DNA of 64,000 nt from Ruminococcus sp. (GCA_020860605.1 JAJBTZ010000090.1:186001-250000); one strand, 5' to 3'; positions 1-10,033 are shown, counted from the stretch's first letter. The notes: a model not told the origin generated them from the letters alone. Made by a program: numbers and translations.

Positions 1-1128
1 AAGCGTGAAATAATAGAACAAAACAGGATTGACGTCAAGGCTGCCGAAAAGGCAGGCATGAGTGACACCATGACCGACAGGCTTTATCTCAATGAAAAGA
101 GAATTCTTGATATAGCGGATGGAGTCAGAAAGGTTGCAGCTCTCCCCGACCCTGTCGGAATTGTTGAAGGCGGAGAGATAAGGCCGAATGGACTTAAGAT
201 TACAAAGATAAGCGTCCCAATGGGAGTTATCGGAATTATATACGAGTCGAGGCCGAACGTCACAGTTGATGCAGGAGTTCTCTGCCTGAAGAGCGGTAAT
301 GCCGTCATCTTGAGAGGTGGAAAAGAAGCAATTTACACAAATACAATTCTCGCAATGATTATGAGAGACGCTGTAGAAGAAGCTGGGCTTCCAAAGGATT
401 CGGTTCAACTCGTTGAGGATGTCACAAGGCAGTCAACTGAGCAGATGATGAAGGCGAACGGTGTCATTGACCTTCTCATTCCAAGAGGCGGTGCTGGACT
501 CATAAATGCTGTCGTCCAGAATGCTACTGTGCCAGTTATTCAGACTGGAACTGGCAACTGCCACATCTATGTCGATTCTTCCGCAAGTATTCCTATGGCA
601 GTTGATATTGTAAACAATGCCAAGACTTCGAGACCTTCTGTCTGCAACGCAGCAGAGACTTTACTCGTTCATAAGGACATAGCTGAGGACTTCCTCCCTG
701 CTCTTAAGAAGAGGCTTGATAAGTTGAAAGTCGAGCTGAGGGGCTGTGAGCTTACGAAGATGATTTTAGGAAAATCGGTTGTTCCAGCTACTGAGGAAGA
801 TTATGAGAAAGAATTCTTAGATTATATTCTCGCGGTTAAAGTTGTTGATAATATCTACGAAGCTATCGAGCACATCCAGAAGTACTCTTCAGGTCATTCG
901 GAATGTATTGTAACCGAAAGCGTTTCCGCTGCTGAGGAATTCCAGAAGAGAATCGATGCTGCAGCTGTCTACGTCAATGCCTCCACAAGATTTACCGATG
1001 GCTATGAATTCGGCTTGGGTGCTGAAATAGGAATTTCCACCCAGAAGCTCCATGCAAGAGGACCTATGGGTCTTCGGGAGATGACTACTTACAAGTACTT
1101 GATAACTGGAAACGGACAGATTAGATAA
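1..1128 (+). CDS. proA: Gamma-glutamyl phosphate reductase (ProA), 5' end cut by window
   Basis: Frame open from base 1 (KREIIEQNRIDVKAAEKAGM...); motifs PMGVIGIIYESRPNVTVDAGVLCLKSGNAVILRGGKEA and GPMGLREMTTYKYLITGNGQIR are typical of ProA. Confidence 0.95.
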   Translation, partial: KREIIEQNRIDVKAAEKAGMSDTMTDRLYLNEKRILDIADGVRKVAALPDPVGIVEGGEIRPNGLKITKISVPMGVIGIIYESRPNVTVDAGVLCLKSGNAVILRGGKEAIYTNTILAMIMRDAVEEAGLPKDSVQLVEDVTRQSTEQMMKANGVIDLLIPRGGAGLINAVVQNATVPVIQTGTGNCHIYVDSSASIPMAVDIVNNAKTSRPSVCNAAETLLVHKDIAEDFLPALKKRLDKLKVELRGCELTKMILGKSVVPATEEDYEKEFLDYILAVKVVDNIYEAIEHIQKYSSGHSECIVTESVSAAEEFQKRIDAAAVYVNASTRFTDGYEFGLGAEIGISTQKLHARGPMGLREMTTYKYLITGNGQIR

Positions 1129-1143
1129 ACACTGAGGTTAATT

Positions 1144-2100
1144 ATGGGTACAGATACTGAAAACAAAAACGAGATTAAAACAGAGACGGCTTCCGACGAT
1201 CTTACCAGCCTTGCAGATGCTGCTGGCCTTATTGAAGTTATTTCTGAGGAAAAGCCTTCAGAGCCTGCAAGCGAGCCTGAACAGACAAGTGGCAGGAAAT
1301 CCCGGAGGAAGAAAAAGCTCAAGGAAATTACTGAAGACGTCGAGAAGGAGCGAAAAGAGATCGACGAACAGGTCAAGGAAATGTTTGATGATGCCCTGGA
1401 CGAGGATTCTGAGAATCTCGGCGTTTCTGAAGACGAGCAGGAGTCGCAAACAGTCAACATTAGCCTTTCGCAGATTCTGACTGCTATTTTCGGCTTAGTG
1501 GTTCTCGGGTTTGCTATATTCGGGATTGTGACCGCTGTGATAGATTATCGGGCATATGTCGAATCCAGAAACGACAATTCGGCGCTCATAAACTCTCTTG
1601 AGAGGCTTGTCCTTCCGCTTTCAGCTGCTGATGTTCCTTCGTTTGAGAACACTTCCCTTCTCAATCAGGACGTCATCATCACAGCTGCTTGCTGGGATGT
1701 TATTCTTAATCCGTCTTCGACTTATACCGCCGAAAATGGCTACTACTCGATCTCCTACTTTGAGATTGATTCGAGAATAATAAAGCTATTTGGCTCTGGC
1801 TTAAGCTATACTCACGGAACCGTCGGCGACGAGGAGTTGAGCTTTGAATATGACGAGTCCACGGGAATGTATTCCATCCCTGTCAGTCCCCGTTCAATGG
1901 CTTACTACCCTGTTGTTCAGGATATTGAAGCCACCGATGATGGGTACACCATTCAGATTGCCTACTACGTTCCCATTTCCGAATGGGTTTCGACAGATGG
2001 CACTCCTGAAAAGATTATGACCTGCACCGTCACAAGCACTGGTCTTAGCTACACCATTTCTTCTCTTCAGGTCAGCGAAATCGTGAGTAATGCAGGGTGA
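1144..2100 (+). CDS. Hypothetical membrane-anchored protein (acidic/charged N-terminus, one TM segment, extracytoplasmic C-terminus)
   Basis: Single TM stretch ISLSQILTAIFGLVVLGFAIFGIVTAVI; follows proA by 15 bp; ends at a strong terminator. Confidence 0.7.
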   Translation: MGTDTENKNEIKTETASDDLTSLADAAGLIEVISEEKPSEPASEPEQTSGRKSRRKKKLKEITEDVEKERKEIDEQVKEMFDDALDEDSENLGVSEDEQESQTVNISLSQILTAIFGLVVLGFAIFGIVTAVIDYRAYVESRNDNSALINSLERLVLPLSAADVPSFENTSLLNQDVIITAACWDVILNPSSTYTAENGYYSISYFEIDSRIIKLFGSGLSYTHGTVGDEELSFEYDESTGMYSIPVSPRSMAYYPVVQDIEATDDGYTIQIAYYVPISEWVSTDGTPEKIMTCTVTSTGLSYTISSLQVSEIVSNAG

Positions 2101-3114
2101 CAGATAATTTAGCTTTCGAAAGCCGTGGGAATTCCTACGGCTTTTTATTTCTACTCCTGTGAAGTAGAAGCTGATAATTTCGGCATAGCTATAGCCTGCC
2201 TCTGCCATCCTGTTGCCTCCATACTGGGAGAGTCCAACAAGGTGCCCGCTTCCGTAAACTGTGAATGTGAAACGGTCAAATTCATCTGAATACGCGACTG
2301 TGAATCTTGCTGACGGGAGATTAAGCCACGAGGCTAGCTGTTTGCCTGTTATGGCTGTATTGCCATCGAGGGTGACTTCTGTTATGTAGCCCGTATCTGT
2401 CGTGCCAGTAATCACTATCCAATCAGATGTGTCGCCTAATAGAGTTATGCCTTCAGATTGAGTTGTGATTCTGGCAAAGAGTTCATCGGAGGTGTAACTG
2501 AGCTCAGTTATGTAGTCACTGTCGTATTCGCTGATGACACTTTGGAGATATGGGACATCTTCGCCAAGTACAGTCAGGGCGCTCTCACTGATTCCGCCAT
2601 TTGAAACACAGTAGGCTGGCGCGATAAGTTTGCCGTCATACGTGATATACTCACCTGCTACTTCGCTGACGGCTTGCCTGAGCGCTTCGATATTATCACC
2701 GTCATAAGAAAGCCGGATATACTTATTTGTGTCGGTGCTGATGTCGCAGCCGTAGAGTTCAGCGGTAGGATTAATCTCTTCTTCGATACGTCTTCCGAGA
2801 ATATATGTATACATGAGGACCGCATGAGCCTTGATAAGCTCTGGCTCTGCATCCATTTGAAGGGTTCCCAGGACCGAATATGTGAGGAAGTCTTCTATCG
2901 GAAGAGTCATTATGGTTCCTGTGGTGATATCGCAGATGTAGATCTCTTCGAGTGTAGGATAGGCTTGAGCTACTGTTGTTTCTGAAAAGGCAGGTATTGC
3001 CTCTTCTTGGTCAAAATACGTTAACCCTTCGGACATAAGAACGCTAATCACTGGAAAAGCTACGAGAGCTATTGTCACAAATAAAAGTCCCTTCAGTACA
3101 TTTTTCACATCCAT
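1894..3114 (-). CDS. SpoIID/LytB domain protein (stage II sporulation protein D-like); 3' boundary uncertain
   Basis: N-terminal TM, APAYCVSNGGISES and HLVGLSQYGGNRMAEAGYSYAEIISFYFTGVEI are SpoIID-like. Start moved to ATG 3114 (upstream AAAGG). Homologous part ends near 2150; the rest is antisense to the previous gene. Confidence 0.75.
   Translation of the reverse strand: MDVKNVLKGLLFVTIALVAFPVISVLMSEGLTYFDQEEAIPAFSETTVAQAYPTLEEIYICDITTGTIMTLPIEDFLTYSVLGTLQMDAEPELIKAHAVLMYTYILGRRIEEEINPTAELYGCDISTDTNKYIRLSYDGDNIEALRQAVSEVAGEYITYDGKLIAPAYCVSNGGISESALTVLGEDVPYLQSVISEYDSDYITELSYTSDELFARITTQSEGITLLGDTSDWIVITGTTDTGYITEVTLDGNTAITGKQLASWLNLPSARFTVAYSDEFDRFTFTVYGSGHLVGLSQYGGNRMAEAGYSYAEIISFYFTGVEIKSRRNSHGFRKLNYLSPCITHDFADLKRRNGVAKTSACDGAGHNLFRSAICRNPFGNGNVVGNLNGVPIIGGFNILNNRVVSH
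2120..2149 (+). terminator. Rho-independent terminator
   Basis: AAGCCGTGGGAATTCCTACGGCTT followed by TTTATTT. Confidence 0.8.
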
Positions 3115-3203
3115 CAGCCTTTCGTTCTTGATAATTCGAGGATAGCACTGAACGAATGAATATACTGTCGAAAGGCGGTGCAGAAATAATTTGGCTTGAA
3201 GTA

Positions 3204-3232
3204 TTGATTTTTTCGGGATGATGATGTATAAT
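3204..3232 (+). promoter_or_regulatory. Sigma-A-type promoter for tRNA-Arg
   Basis: TTGATT - 17 nt - TATAAT, ending 13 nt upstream of the tRNA 5' end. Confidence 0.75.
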
Positions 3233-3245
3233 GTCAAAGTGCAAT

Positions 3246-3322
3246 GTCTCCGTAGCTCAGCAGGATAGAGCGTTCGCCTCCTAAGCGAAAGGCCGGCGGT
3301 TCGAATCCGCCCGGGGACGCCA
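3246..3322 (+). tRNA. tRNA-Arg (anticodon CCT), CCA encoded
   Basis: Cloverleaf: GTCTCCG/CGGGGAC acceptor, TTCGC-CTCCTAA-GCGAA anticodon arm, GGCGGTTCGAATCCGCC T arm. Confidence 0.95.
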
Positions 3323-3329
3323 CAAAATA

Positions 3330-3361
3330 AAACCGTCGAAGCATTAGCTTCGGCGGTTTTT
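3330..3361. terminator. Bidirectional terminator between tRNA-Arg and ychF
   Basis: AACCGTCGAAGC-ATTA-GCTTCGGCGGTT flanked by A and T runs. Confidence 0.8.
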
Positions 3362-3377
3362 CTTATGCGATCAGATT

Positions 3378-4472
3378 TTAGACGTTGAATCTGAACAGAA
3401 CGACGTCACCGTCCTGCATGACGTATTCCTTGCCTTCGGAACGGATAAGGCCCTTTTCCTTGACAGCGACCATGCTGCCACAGGCTTCTAAGTCCTTGAA
3501 AGCGATTACTTCTGCTCTTATGAAGCCACGTTCGAAATCGGTGTGGATCTTGCCGGCTGCCTGAGGAGCTTTGGTGCCCTTCTTTATCGTCCAGGCACGA
3601 CATTCGTCCTTGCCTGCCGTAAGGAATGAAATGAGACCTAAAAGCGAATAGCCTTCTTTTATAACTCTGTCGAGACCCGAGACCTCAAGGCCTAAATCCT
3701 CCAGGAATAGCTGCCTGTCCTCCTCGGACATGTCAGAGAGCTCTGCCTCTATCTCAGCACAGATCGGGAGAACCGCTGAATGTTCAGCCTCGGCGATTTC
3801 CTTAACAGTGAGATAATGCTTTGAGGTGTTGATGTCTGCTCTGAAATCGTCCTCAGAAAGATTTGCAGCATAGATAACCGGCTTCTGGGAAAGAAGCGGA
3901 GTTGAACGGATCATTTCCCTTTCGTCATCTGTGAAGGGATAGCTTCTTGCTGGCTTGCCATCTGTTAAGTGAGCGAGAAGCCCTTCTGTCATATCAATAT
4001 CTGCCTGATATTTCTTGTCGCCCTTGACCATCTTCTTGGCCTTGTCAAGACGACGCTCGAGGACTTCGATGTCAGCGAATATCAGTTCAAGATCAATAGT
4101 CTCAATATCACGTTTCGGGTCAACGGAACCTTCTACGTGGATGATGTCATCTGACTCAAAGCACCTGACAACGTGAATTATAGCGTCACATTCGCGGATG
4201 TTAGCTAAGAACTTGTTTCCGAGTCCTTCGCCCTTTGATGCACCCTTGACGAGTCCGGCTATATCGACAAATTCAAGGGTTGCAGGAGTGAACTTTGTCG
4301 GATTATACATCTTGGCGAGCTTGTCAAGACGCTCGTCAGGAACGCTGACGACGCCAACATTCGGTTCTATTGTGCAAAAGGGATAGTTTGCAGACTCTGC
4401 TCCAGCGTTTGTAAGAGCGTTGAACAAAGTACTCTTTCCTACGTTAGGAAGTCCTACCATGCCTAATTTCAT
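3378..4472 (-). CDS. ychF: Redox-regulated ATPase YchF (Obg family)
   Basis: [44 protein letters not shown]-terminal TGS-like domain. Confidence 0.96.
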   Translation of the reverse strand: MKLGMVGLPNVGKSTLFNALTNAGAESANYPFCTIEPNVGVVSVPDERLDKLAKMYNPTKFTPATLEFVDIAGLVKGASKGEGLGNKFLANIRECDAIIHVVRCFESDDIIHVEGSVDPKRDIETIDLELIFADIEVLERRLDKAKKMVKGDKKYQADIDMTEGLLAHLTDGKPARSYPFTDDEREMIRSTPLLSQKPVIYAANLSEDDFRADINTSKHYLTVKEIAEAEHSAVLPICAEIEAELSDMSEEDRQLFLEDLGLEVSGLDRVIKEGYSLLGLISFLTAGKDECRAWTIKKGTKAPQAAGKIHTDFERGFIRAEVIAFKDLEACGSMVAVKEKGLIRSEGKEYVMQDGDVVLFRFNV

Positions 4473-4493
4473 GTTTTATATTACCTGCCTTTG

Positions 4494-5516
4494 TTATCTG
4501 TAATCGACGAAGCCAACCTTACGGGACGCCTTGGTGAGAATCTTGTTTGAAAGTCTGAAGGCGCGCTGAGCTCCGTCTGTGTAGCACTGCTTGAGATAAG
4601 CCTTATCAGCGATGAGCTTCGCGTATTCGGTTCTTACCGGCTCAAGGCTGTCTGCAACAGCTTCGCCGACTGCAAGCTTAAAATCGCCATAACCTTTGCC
4701 TGAGAATTCGCTCTCGATTTCGTCCATCGACTTTCCAGTGACGCAGGAATAGATAGTCATCAGGTTGTTGATTCCGTCCTTGCCTTCGGCATATCTGACT
4801 TCGGTGTCGCTGTCGGTAACTGCGCGCTTGAACTTGCGGATTATTGTGTCCTTGTCGTCCAAGATCAGGATGCAGGCGTTCGGATTGTCGTCAGACTTCG
4901 ACATCTTCTTTGAAGGATCCTGCAGACTCTTGATTCTGGCGCCAGTCTTCGGAATATAGGCTTCGGGAACGGTGAACATGTCGCCATAGCGCTGATTGAA
5001 CCGAACAGCTATGTTTCTTGCGAGCTCGAGATGCTGCTTCTGATCCTCACCTATTGGGACTAAATCAGCATTATAAACGAGTATATCAGCTGCCATGAGG
5101 ACAGGATATGTGAAGAGACCAGCATTGACATCGTCAGGATGCTTCTGAGACTTATCCTTGAACTGAGTCATTCGTGTGAGCTCACCAAACTGAGTGCAGC
5201 AGGACAGAATCCAGCTTAGCTGAGCGTGATTTGGGTTGTGGCTCTGGATAAAGACTATCGACTTCTCAGGGTCGAGTCCGCAGGCCAGGAGAAGAGCATA
5301 GCACTCGATTGTCTGCTTTCTGAAGGTTGCAGGGTCTCTCTTGACTGTTAAAGCATGCTCGTCTACGATTGAGTAGATGCAGTCGTACTCGTCCTGAAGT
5401 GGTCCCCAATTCTTGATTGCTCCCAGATAATTTCCAAGAGTGAACACGCCTGTCGGCTGTATTCCACTGAATATTACTTTCTTAGTAGCATTTGTTGCTT
5501 CGCTTGATTCTGCCAT
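4494..5516 (-). CDS. trpS: Tryptophan--tRNA ligase
   Basis: FSGIQPTGVFTLGNYLGAIKNW and KKMSKSDDN (KMSKS) motifs. Confidence 0.96.
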   Translation of the reverse strand: MAESSEATNATKKVIFSGIQPTGVFTLGNYLGAIKNWGPLQDEYDCIYSIVDEHALTVKRDPATFRKQTIECYALLLACGLDPEKSIVFIQSHNPNHAQLSWILSCCTQFGELTRMTQFKDKSQKHPDDVNAGLFTYPVLMAADILVYNADLVPIGEDQKQHLELARNIAVRFNQRYGDMFTVPEAYIPKTGARIKSLQDPSKKMSKSDDNPNACILILDDKDTIIRKFKRAVTDSDTEVRYAEGKDGINNLMTIYSCVTGKSMDEIESEFSGKGYGDFKLAVGEAVADSLEPVRTEYAKLIADKAYLKQCYTDGAQRAFRLSNKILTKASRKVGFVDYR

Positions 5517-5547
5517 GATGATTCCTCCATATATGATATTTTGTGTA

Positions 5548-7323
5548 TTATCCGTAGATAGTCAGGCCGTCAGAAACCGTCAGAGTGAGCTCGTTTCCTC
5601 CTGAATAGGTTCCGCCAGTGTAGACGTTGTCGATGCTCTCACCATTCTTATAGCTTCCGCCATAGCTTATGGTGACCGTCTCCCCTGTTACAAGCATTGA
5701 AGACGAGAAGACGATGTTCTCAACCGACTTAGTGGTCTTGAAGACATATTCTTCGCTGCCACAGGAGATTCTGATATAAGAGCCTGTGGAAACGGCGCTT
5801 GCAAACGAGACTGAAATAGTATTCTGGCTGGTAGAGCTGGGATTTTTCACGGTTGAAGCATAGCCGAGCATCAGGACAGTTCCACCATCGATGGTGAAGC
5901 TGTTCTCATACTTGAGGCCTCCGTCGGAGTTGCCGTTGACCAAAACAGTGCCACCGCTGATGGTGATATTGCCCTTTGAGTCGATTGTGTCGTCGTTTGA
6001 CGTAATATAGACGTAGCCACCAGCGATATTTACATTGCCGTCGGTAGCGTCCTCGTTGGAAGCGTTGATGGCGTTGGATCTGGCGTTTATATAGACGGTG
6101 CCGTCGCTGATGAGGACATTTCCGCCTTCAAGGCCTTCGCTCGAAGTGGAGATGACTATATTTCCGCCAGTGACAGTTACAGAGCTGTCGCTGTGAATGG
6201 CGTCATCGCCCGAAGAGAGATTGAGAACTCCGTCAGAAATAGTGATTTCCCCTGCTGCATGAACTGAGTCGTCAGCACTGTCGATTACTATACTTCCGCC
6301 ATCGATTTCGATTGAGCCCTGAACACACTTGAGGCCTTTGGCACTGTCCTGAGTTGTCTCATAGGCTCCGCCAGCGGTTACTATGCTGATTGAGCAGTTG
6401 GAAACGGTAATTCCAGTCTCCGCCTGAACACCATCGTTTCCAGCTACAAGAATGATATTAGAATCCGTGAATGTGGCGTAGCCGAGGGTTGCATCGGTGT
6501 CGTTTGTGGACCTGAGAGCATCCTTTCCAGCGGTGACATTGACGGTAGAATTCTGAATAGTCAGGCTGTCCTTACCGTTGATGCCATTGCCAGTGGCGTT
6601 TACGGTTACGTTGGTATTGATTATCTTGAGAGTATCCTTGCCGATAATTCCGGCAGCATAGTTGCCGTTTACAATAAGAGTGCCGGTGCCTCTGATGATT
6701 AAATCATCCTTTGCAAAGATTGCAGCGTTAGGCTCTTCGGAGGCTGAGTCGCAATATGAAAGTGAGAAGTCATAAGATGATCCATCAGAGATGGTGTTCT
6801 CGGTGTTGCCGTTTAGAAGAATTGTGCAGGTTCCTGCCTTGTAAACATAGATTGCAGAACCGTTCGAGCAGGTGATATCGACGCCGTTCAGTATAAGAAC
6901 TACATTCTGGTTGACGGCGTTGACGATGATTCTGCCGTCATCGAGGGTGCCTGTGAACTCGTAGGTTCCTTCCCGAGTGATGACTATGTCTTTGTCCTCG
7001 AGAGTTACTCCCGTTTCGTCGCCTGAAACGCTGACTGAAGAGCCTGAGAGGGTTATGACTGTGTCTCCACTTTCAGAGGTTGTCTGAACCGCCTGAGTGG
7101 CGTCTGTGAGAGCGTTTTCGTTCAGGAGCTCTTTATAAGTGCCGGTGCTGTCAGTCTCTTCAGTGACCGAGGATACGTCACCAGAATTCAGGGTTCCTTC
7201 GGATTCACTTCCGCCAAGGTCTAGTATCCATAAAACCGCAACGATGAGTACTGCCAAAATTATTACTATAATTACGACAGTTCCTGCGATGGATCTATTG
7301 CTGTTTGATTTTGTTTTTGCCAT
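5548..7323 (-). CDS. Surface-exposed beta-helix / carbohydrate-binding-domain protein (DUF4353-like)
   Basis: N-terminal TM anchor; repeated GN(I/V)xIxGGxVxIxSxDD(A/T)IxS motifs. Confidence 0.7.
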   Translation of the reverse strand: MAKTKSNSNRSIAGTVVIIVIILAVLIVAVLWILDLGGSESEGTLNSGDVSSVTEETDSTGTYKELLNENALTDATQAVQTTSESGDTVITLSGSSVSVSGDETGVTLEDKDIVITREGTYEFTGTLDDGRIIVNAVNQNVVLILNGVDITCSNGSAIYVYKAGTCTILLNGNTENTISDGSSYDFSLSYCDSASEEPNAAIFAKDDLIIRGTGTLIVNGNYAAGIIGKDTLKIINTNVTVNATGNGINGKDSLTIQNSTVNVTAGKDALRSTNDTDATLGYATFTDSNIILVAGNDGVQAETGITVSNCSISIVTAGGAYETTQDSAKGLKCVQGSIEIDGGSIVIDSADDSVHAAGEITISDGVLNLSSGDDAIHSDSSVTVTGGNIVISTSSEGLEGGNVLISDGTVYINARSNAINASNEDATDGNVNIAGGYVYITSNDDTIDSKGNITISGGTVLVNGNSDGGLKYENSFTIDGGTVLMLGYASTVKNPSSTSQNTISVSFASAVSTGSYIRISCGSEEYVFKTTKSVENIVFSSSMLVTGETVTISYGGSYKNGESIDNVYTGGTYSGGNELTLTVSDGLTIYG

Positions 7324-7393
7324 ATGTTTATCTCCTTTTTGGGATATGTTTCTTCGTCACAATCTGTTATCTTGTATTATACCTTTTATTTTC

Positions 7394-8239
7394 TCAACCG
7401 TCAACCTTATTTTCGTAGATCTCATTGAAGTCGTAGAGCTTGCCCTTGGTCTTGTAGCCGACCATTGTGTCGAGGCAGACGTTGTGGATGCTGTTGAAGA
7501 TGCTTTTGCAGACTCTGGGATTAGTTTTCTGAAGCTCCTTGAGAAGCTTCTTGACCTCAGCCCTTTTTGAGCTGCTTTCACATTCACTGCAACTTTCAGT
7601 GAAACGGCAAGCACACTGGATGAATTCGAGGTGGTTATACTCCTTCCAGGCGATTATATCGTCCTCGTGGACGCAATAAAGAGGCCTTATAAGCTCCATT
7701 CCCTCGAAGTTTTTTGAATGAACCTTCGGAGGCATCGCCTGAAGCTGGGAGCTATAAAACATGCTCATGACTGTTGTTTCGACGACGTCGTTGTAATGGT
7801 GGCCAAGAGAGATTTTGTTGCAGCCGAGCTCCTTGGCTTTATTGTAGAGGTGACCCCTTCTCATTCTGGCACAGAGGTAGCATGGGTTGCGGTATGTATT
7901 ATTTGCGACAGCGAAGATATTGGTTTCAAAGATGGTTATCGGGATGTTTAAAAGCTCAGCATTTTCAATGATTTTACGGCGGTTGAGCTCGTTGTAGCCG
8001 GGATCCATCACAAGGAAGATGAGTTCATATGGGACCTCGCTATGGCGCTGGAGAATCTGTAAAAGCTTAGCCATAAGCATCGAATCTTTTCCGCCAGAAA
8101 CACAGGCAGCTATCCTGTCACCGGGTTCAATTAGCTTATAGTCCCTGATGGCAGTCATAAAAGGCGTCCAGATATCGCTCGAAAAGACTGTCTGGATGCT
8201 TCGCTCTATTTCCTGATATGGTTCAAGGCTTTTAGCCAT
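7394..8239 (-). CDS. TtcA-like PP-loop ATPase (tRNA 2-thiolation family)
   Basis: PP-loop AACVSGGKDSMLMAKLL, CYLCARMRRGHLY CxxC, GHHYNDVVETTVMSMFY. Confidence 0.8.
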   Translation of the reverse strand: MAKSLEPYQEIERSIQTVFSSDIWTPFMTAIRDYKLIEPGDRIAACVSGGKDSMLMAKLLQILQRHSEVPYELIFLVMDPGYNELNRRKIIENAELLNIPITIFETNIFAVANNTYRNPCYLCARMRRGHLYNKAKELGCNKISLGHHYNDVVETTVMSMFYSSQLQAMPPKVHSKNFEGMELIRPLYCVHEDDIIAWKEYNHLEFIQCACRFTESCSECESSSKRAEVKKLLKELQKTNPRVCKSIFNSIHNVCLDTMVGYKTKGKLYDFNEIYENKVDG

Positions 8240-8243
8240 TATC

Positions 8244-9377
8244 TCATCTCTTTCCTATCGCTTCCGTTATGGTTCCACCGCCGATGACTATGTCTCCCTG
8301 ATAGAGAACGACTGCCTGCCCCTTAGTGACAGCTTTCTGAGGTTCATCGAAGGTGAGCATGAATCTGCCTCCGTCAAGAGGCTCAACAGTTGCTGGGAAT
8401 TCCATCTGGCGGTATCTTGTTTTCGCTGTGACATGAAGGCTGCCAGTAAGGCTTTCAATGGCTATCCAGTTGACATCATCGGCTATAAGGCCTGTGCTGT
8501 AAAGCTGGCTCTCGGTTCCTACATAGACGATATTGTTCTCCATGTCCTTGTCGTAGACATAAACTGGTTCGCTGTAGGAGATGCCGAGGCCTCTACGTTG
8601 GCCAATAGTGTAGCCAACCGCTCCGTGGTGCTTGCCAGCAACGCTGCCATCAGGGAAGATGAAATCGCCTTCGGGATAGCTCTTGCCAGTGTAATTCTCC
8701 ATGAAGGCTTCGTAGTCGCCATCAGGAACAAAGCAGATGTCCTGGCTGTCATGCTTATGGGCATTCAGGAAGCCTTCGCGTTCAGCTAAGGCTCTGACTT
8801 CAGATTTTGTCATCTCGCCAAGTGGGAATTTTATATGTTCAAGCTGGTTCTGGGTCAATGAATAGAGAACGTAGCTCTGGTCCTTCGACTGGTCGACTGC
8901 TTTCTTAAGAAGAAATCTGCCGTTATGCTCTTCGATTCTGGCATAGTGGCCGGTGCAGATGTAGAACAGTCCCCTTCTCTCGGCAAGCTCGATCAGTTTG
9001 CCGAATTTCATATAACGGTTGCAGTCGATACAGGGATTCGGCGTCCCGCCAGTTTCGTATGTCCTGATAAACTTATCAATAATCTTCTCTTTGAAATCTG
9101 CTGTGTAATTGGCAACTTCGAATGGAATACCAAGCCTTGAAGCGCAGTCGGCAGCGTCTTCAACATCTTTTTCAGTACAGCAGGTGTGAAGAACGGTTGA
9201 GGTTGAAAAATTACTATCATAAAGGCGCATTGTTGTGCCGAGGCAGCTGTAGCCTTGTTCTTTCATGAGAAATGCAGCAACTGAGCTGTCAACTCCGCCA
9301 CTCATGGCTATCAGAACGCCGTTTTTGTCAAGCTCCATAGGCCCAACACTACGAAAAACTATATCAGTATTTTTCAT
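8244..9377 (-). CDS. mnmA: tRNA-specific 2-thiouridylase MnmA
   Basis: AMSGGVDSSVAAFLMKEQGY, GGTPNPCIDCNRYMKFG, SQDICFVPDGDY, YTIGQRRGLGI. ATG 9377 preferred. Confidence 0.96.
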   Translation of the reverse strand: MKNTDIVFRSVGPMELDKNGVLIAMSGGVDSSVAAFLMKEQGYSCLGTTMRLYDSNFSTSTVLHTCCTEKDVEDAADCASRLGIPFEVANYTADFKEKIIDKFIRTYETGGTPNPCIDCNRYMKFGKLIELAERRGLFYICTGHYARIEEHNGRFLLKKAVDQSKDQSYVLYSLTQNQLEHIKFPLGEMTKSEVRALAEREGFLNAHKHDSQDICFVPDGDYEAFMENYTGKSYPEGDFIFPDGSVAGKHHGAVGYTIGQRRGLGISYSEPVYVYDKDMENNIVYVGTESQLYSTGLIADDVNWIAIESLTGSLHVTAKTRYRQMEFPATVEPLDGGRFMLTFDEPQKAVTKGQAVVLYQGDIVIGGGTITEAIGKR

Positions 9378-9942
9378 ACTCACTCTCGCAGCTTCTCATA
9401 GCTAAGATTGTCCTCTCGATAAGATCGTCCAAAGTCCATCCGAGCATGTCAGCGCCGTTCTGGATTACTTCACGTGAGCAGCCAGCGGCGAAATTGGCTG
9501 TTTTGAACTTTTTCTTAACAGACTTGAGCTCCAGGTCCTGAACGCTCTTTGAGGGTCTCATTATTGCGACCGCACCGATAAGGCCAGTCAGTTCGTCTGT
9601 AGCATAAAGAACCTTTTCCATCTCGTGCTCAGGCTTTATGTCAACCGTGAGGCCATAGCCATGGCTGGCGGTACCGTGGATGATTCTTTCGTCAAGTCCA
9701 CGCTCACGCATAATCTCCTGGCTCTTGATGCAGTGCTGGTCAGGGTACATCTCGAAATCGAGGTCGTGAAGAAGTCCTACTATTCCCCAGAGGTCGACTT
9801 CGTCAGAGTAGCCGAGAGTTTCGGCAAAGTATCTCATAACGCCTTCGACGGTTACTGCATGGCGGATGTGGAAAGGTTCCTTGTTGAATTCATTCAGAAG
9901 CTCCCAGGCTTCGTCTCTTGTATAATTTAGCTTCTCGCTCAT
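9364..9942 (-). CDS. HD-domain hydrolase
   Basis: HAVTVEGVMRYFA...LLHDLDFEMYPDQHCIKS...HGTASHGYG; 3' end overlaps mnmA start. Confidence 0.85.
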   Translation of the reverse strand: MSEKLNYTRDEAWELLNEFNKEPFHIRHAVTVEGVMRYFAETLGYSDEVDLWGIVGLLHDLDFEMYPDQHCIKSQEIMRERGLDERIIHGTASHGYGLTVDIKPEHEMEKVLYATDELTGLIGAVAIMRPSKSVQDLELKSVKKKFKTANFAAGCSREVIQNGADMLGWTLDDLIERTILAMRSCESEYEKY

Positions 9943-10033
9943 GGCTATTCTCCTTTTCAAAATAAAACCTATCAAAAAAATAGACTTTAGACATTATAGC
10001 GCATATGGGTGTTCTTGTCAAGAATTATACATG

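Noticed and set aside
2674-2985. Plus-strand ORF of 103 aa inside the SpoIID-like gene
   Set aside because: Antisense shadow ORF with no RBS or recognisable domain; the minus-strand gene has clear family motifs.
3115-3237. N-terminal 41-residue extension of the SpoIID-like ORF
   Set aside because: It runs into the tRNA-Arg promoter (3204-3232) and lacks the SD; ATG 3114 precedes a normal TM segment.
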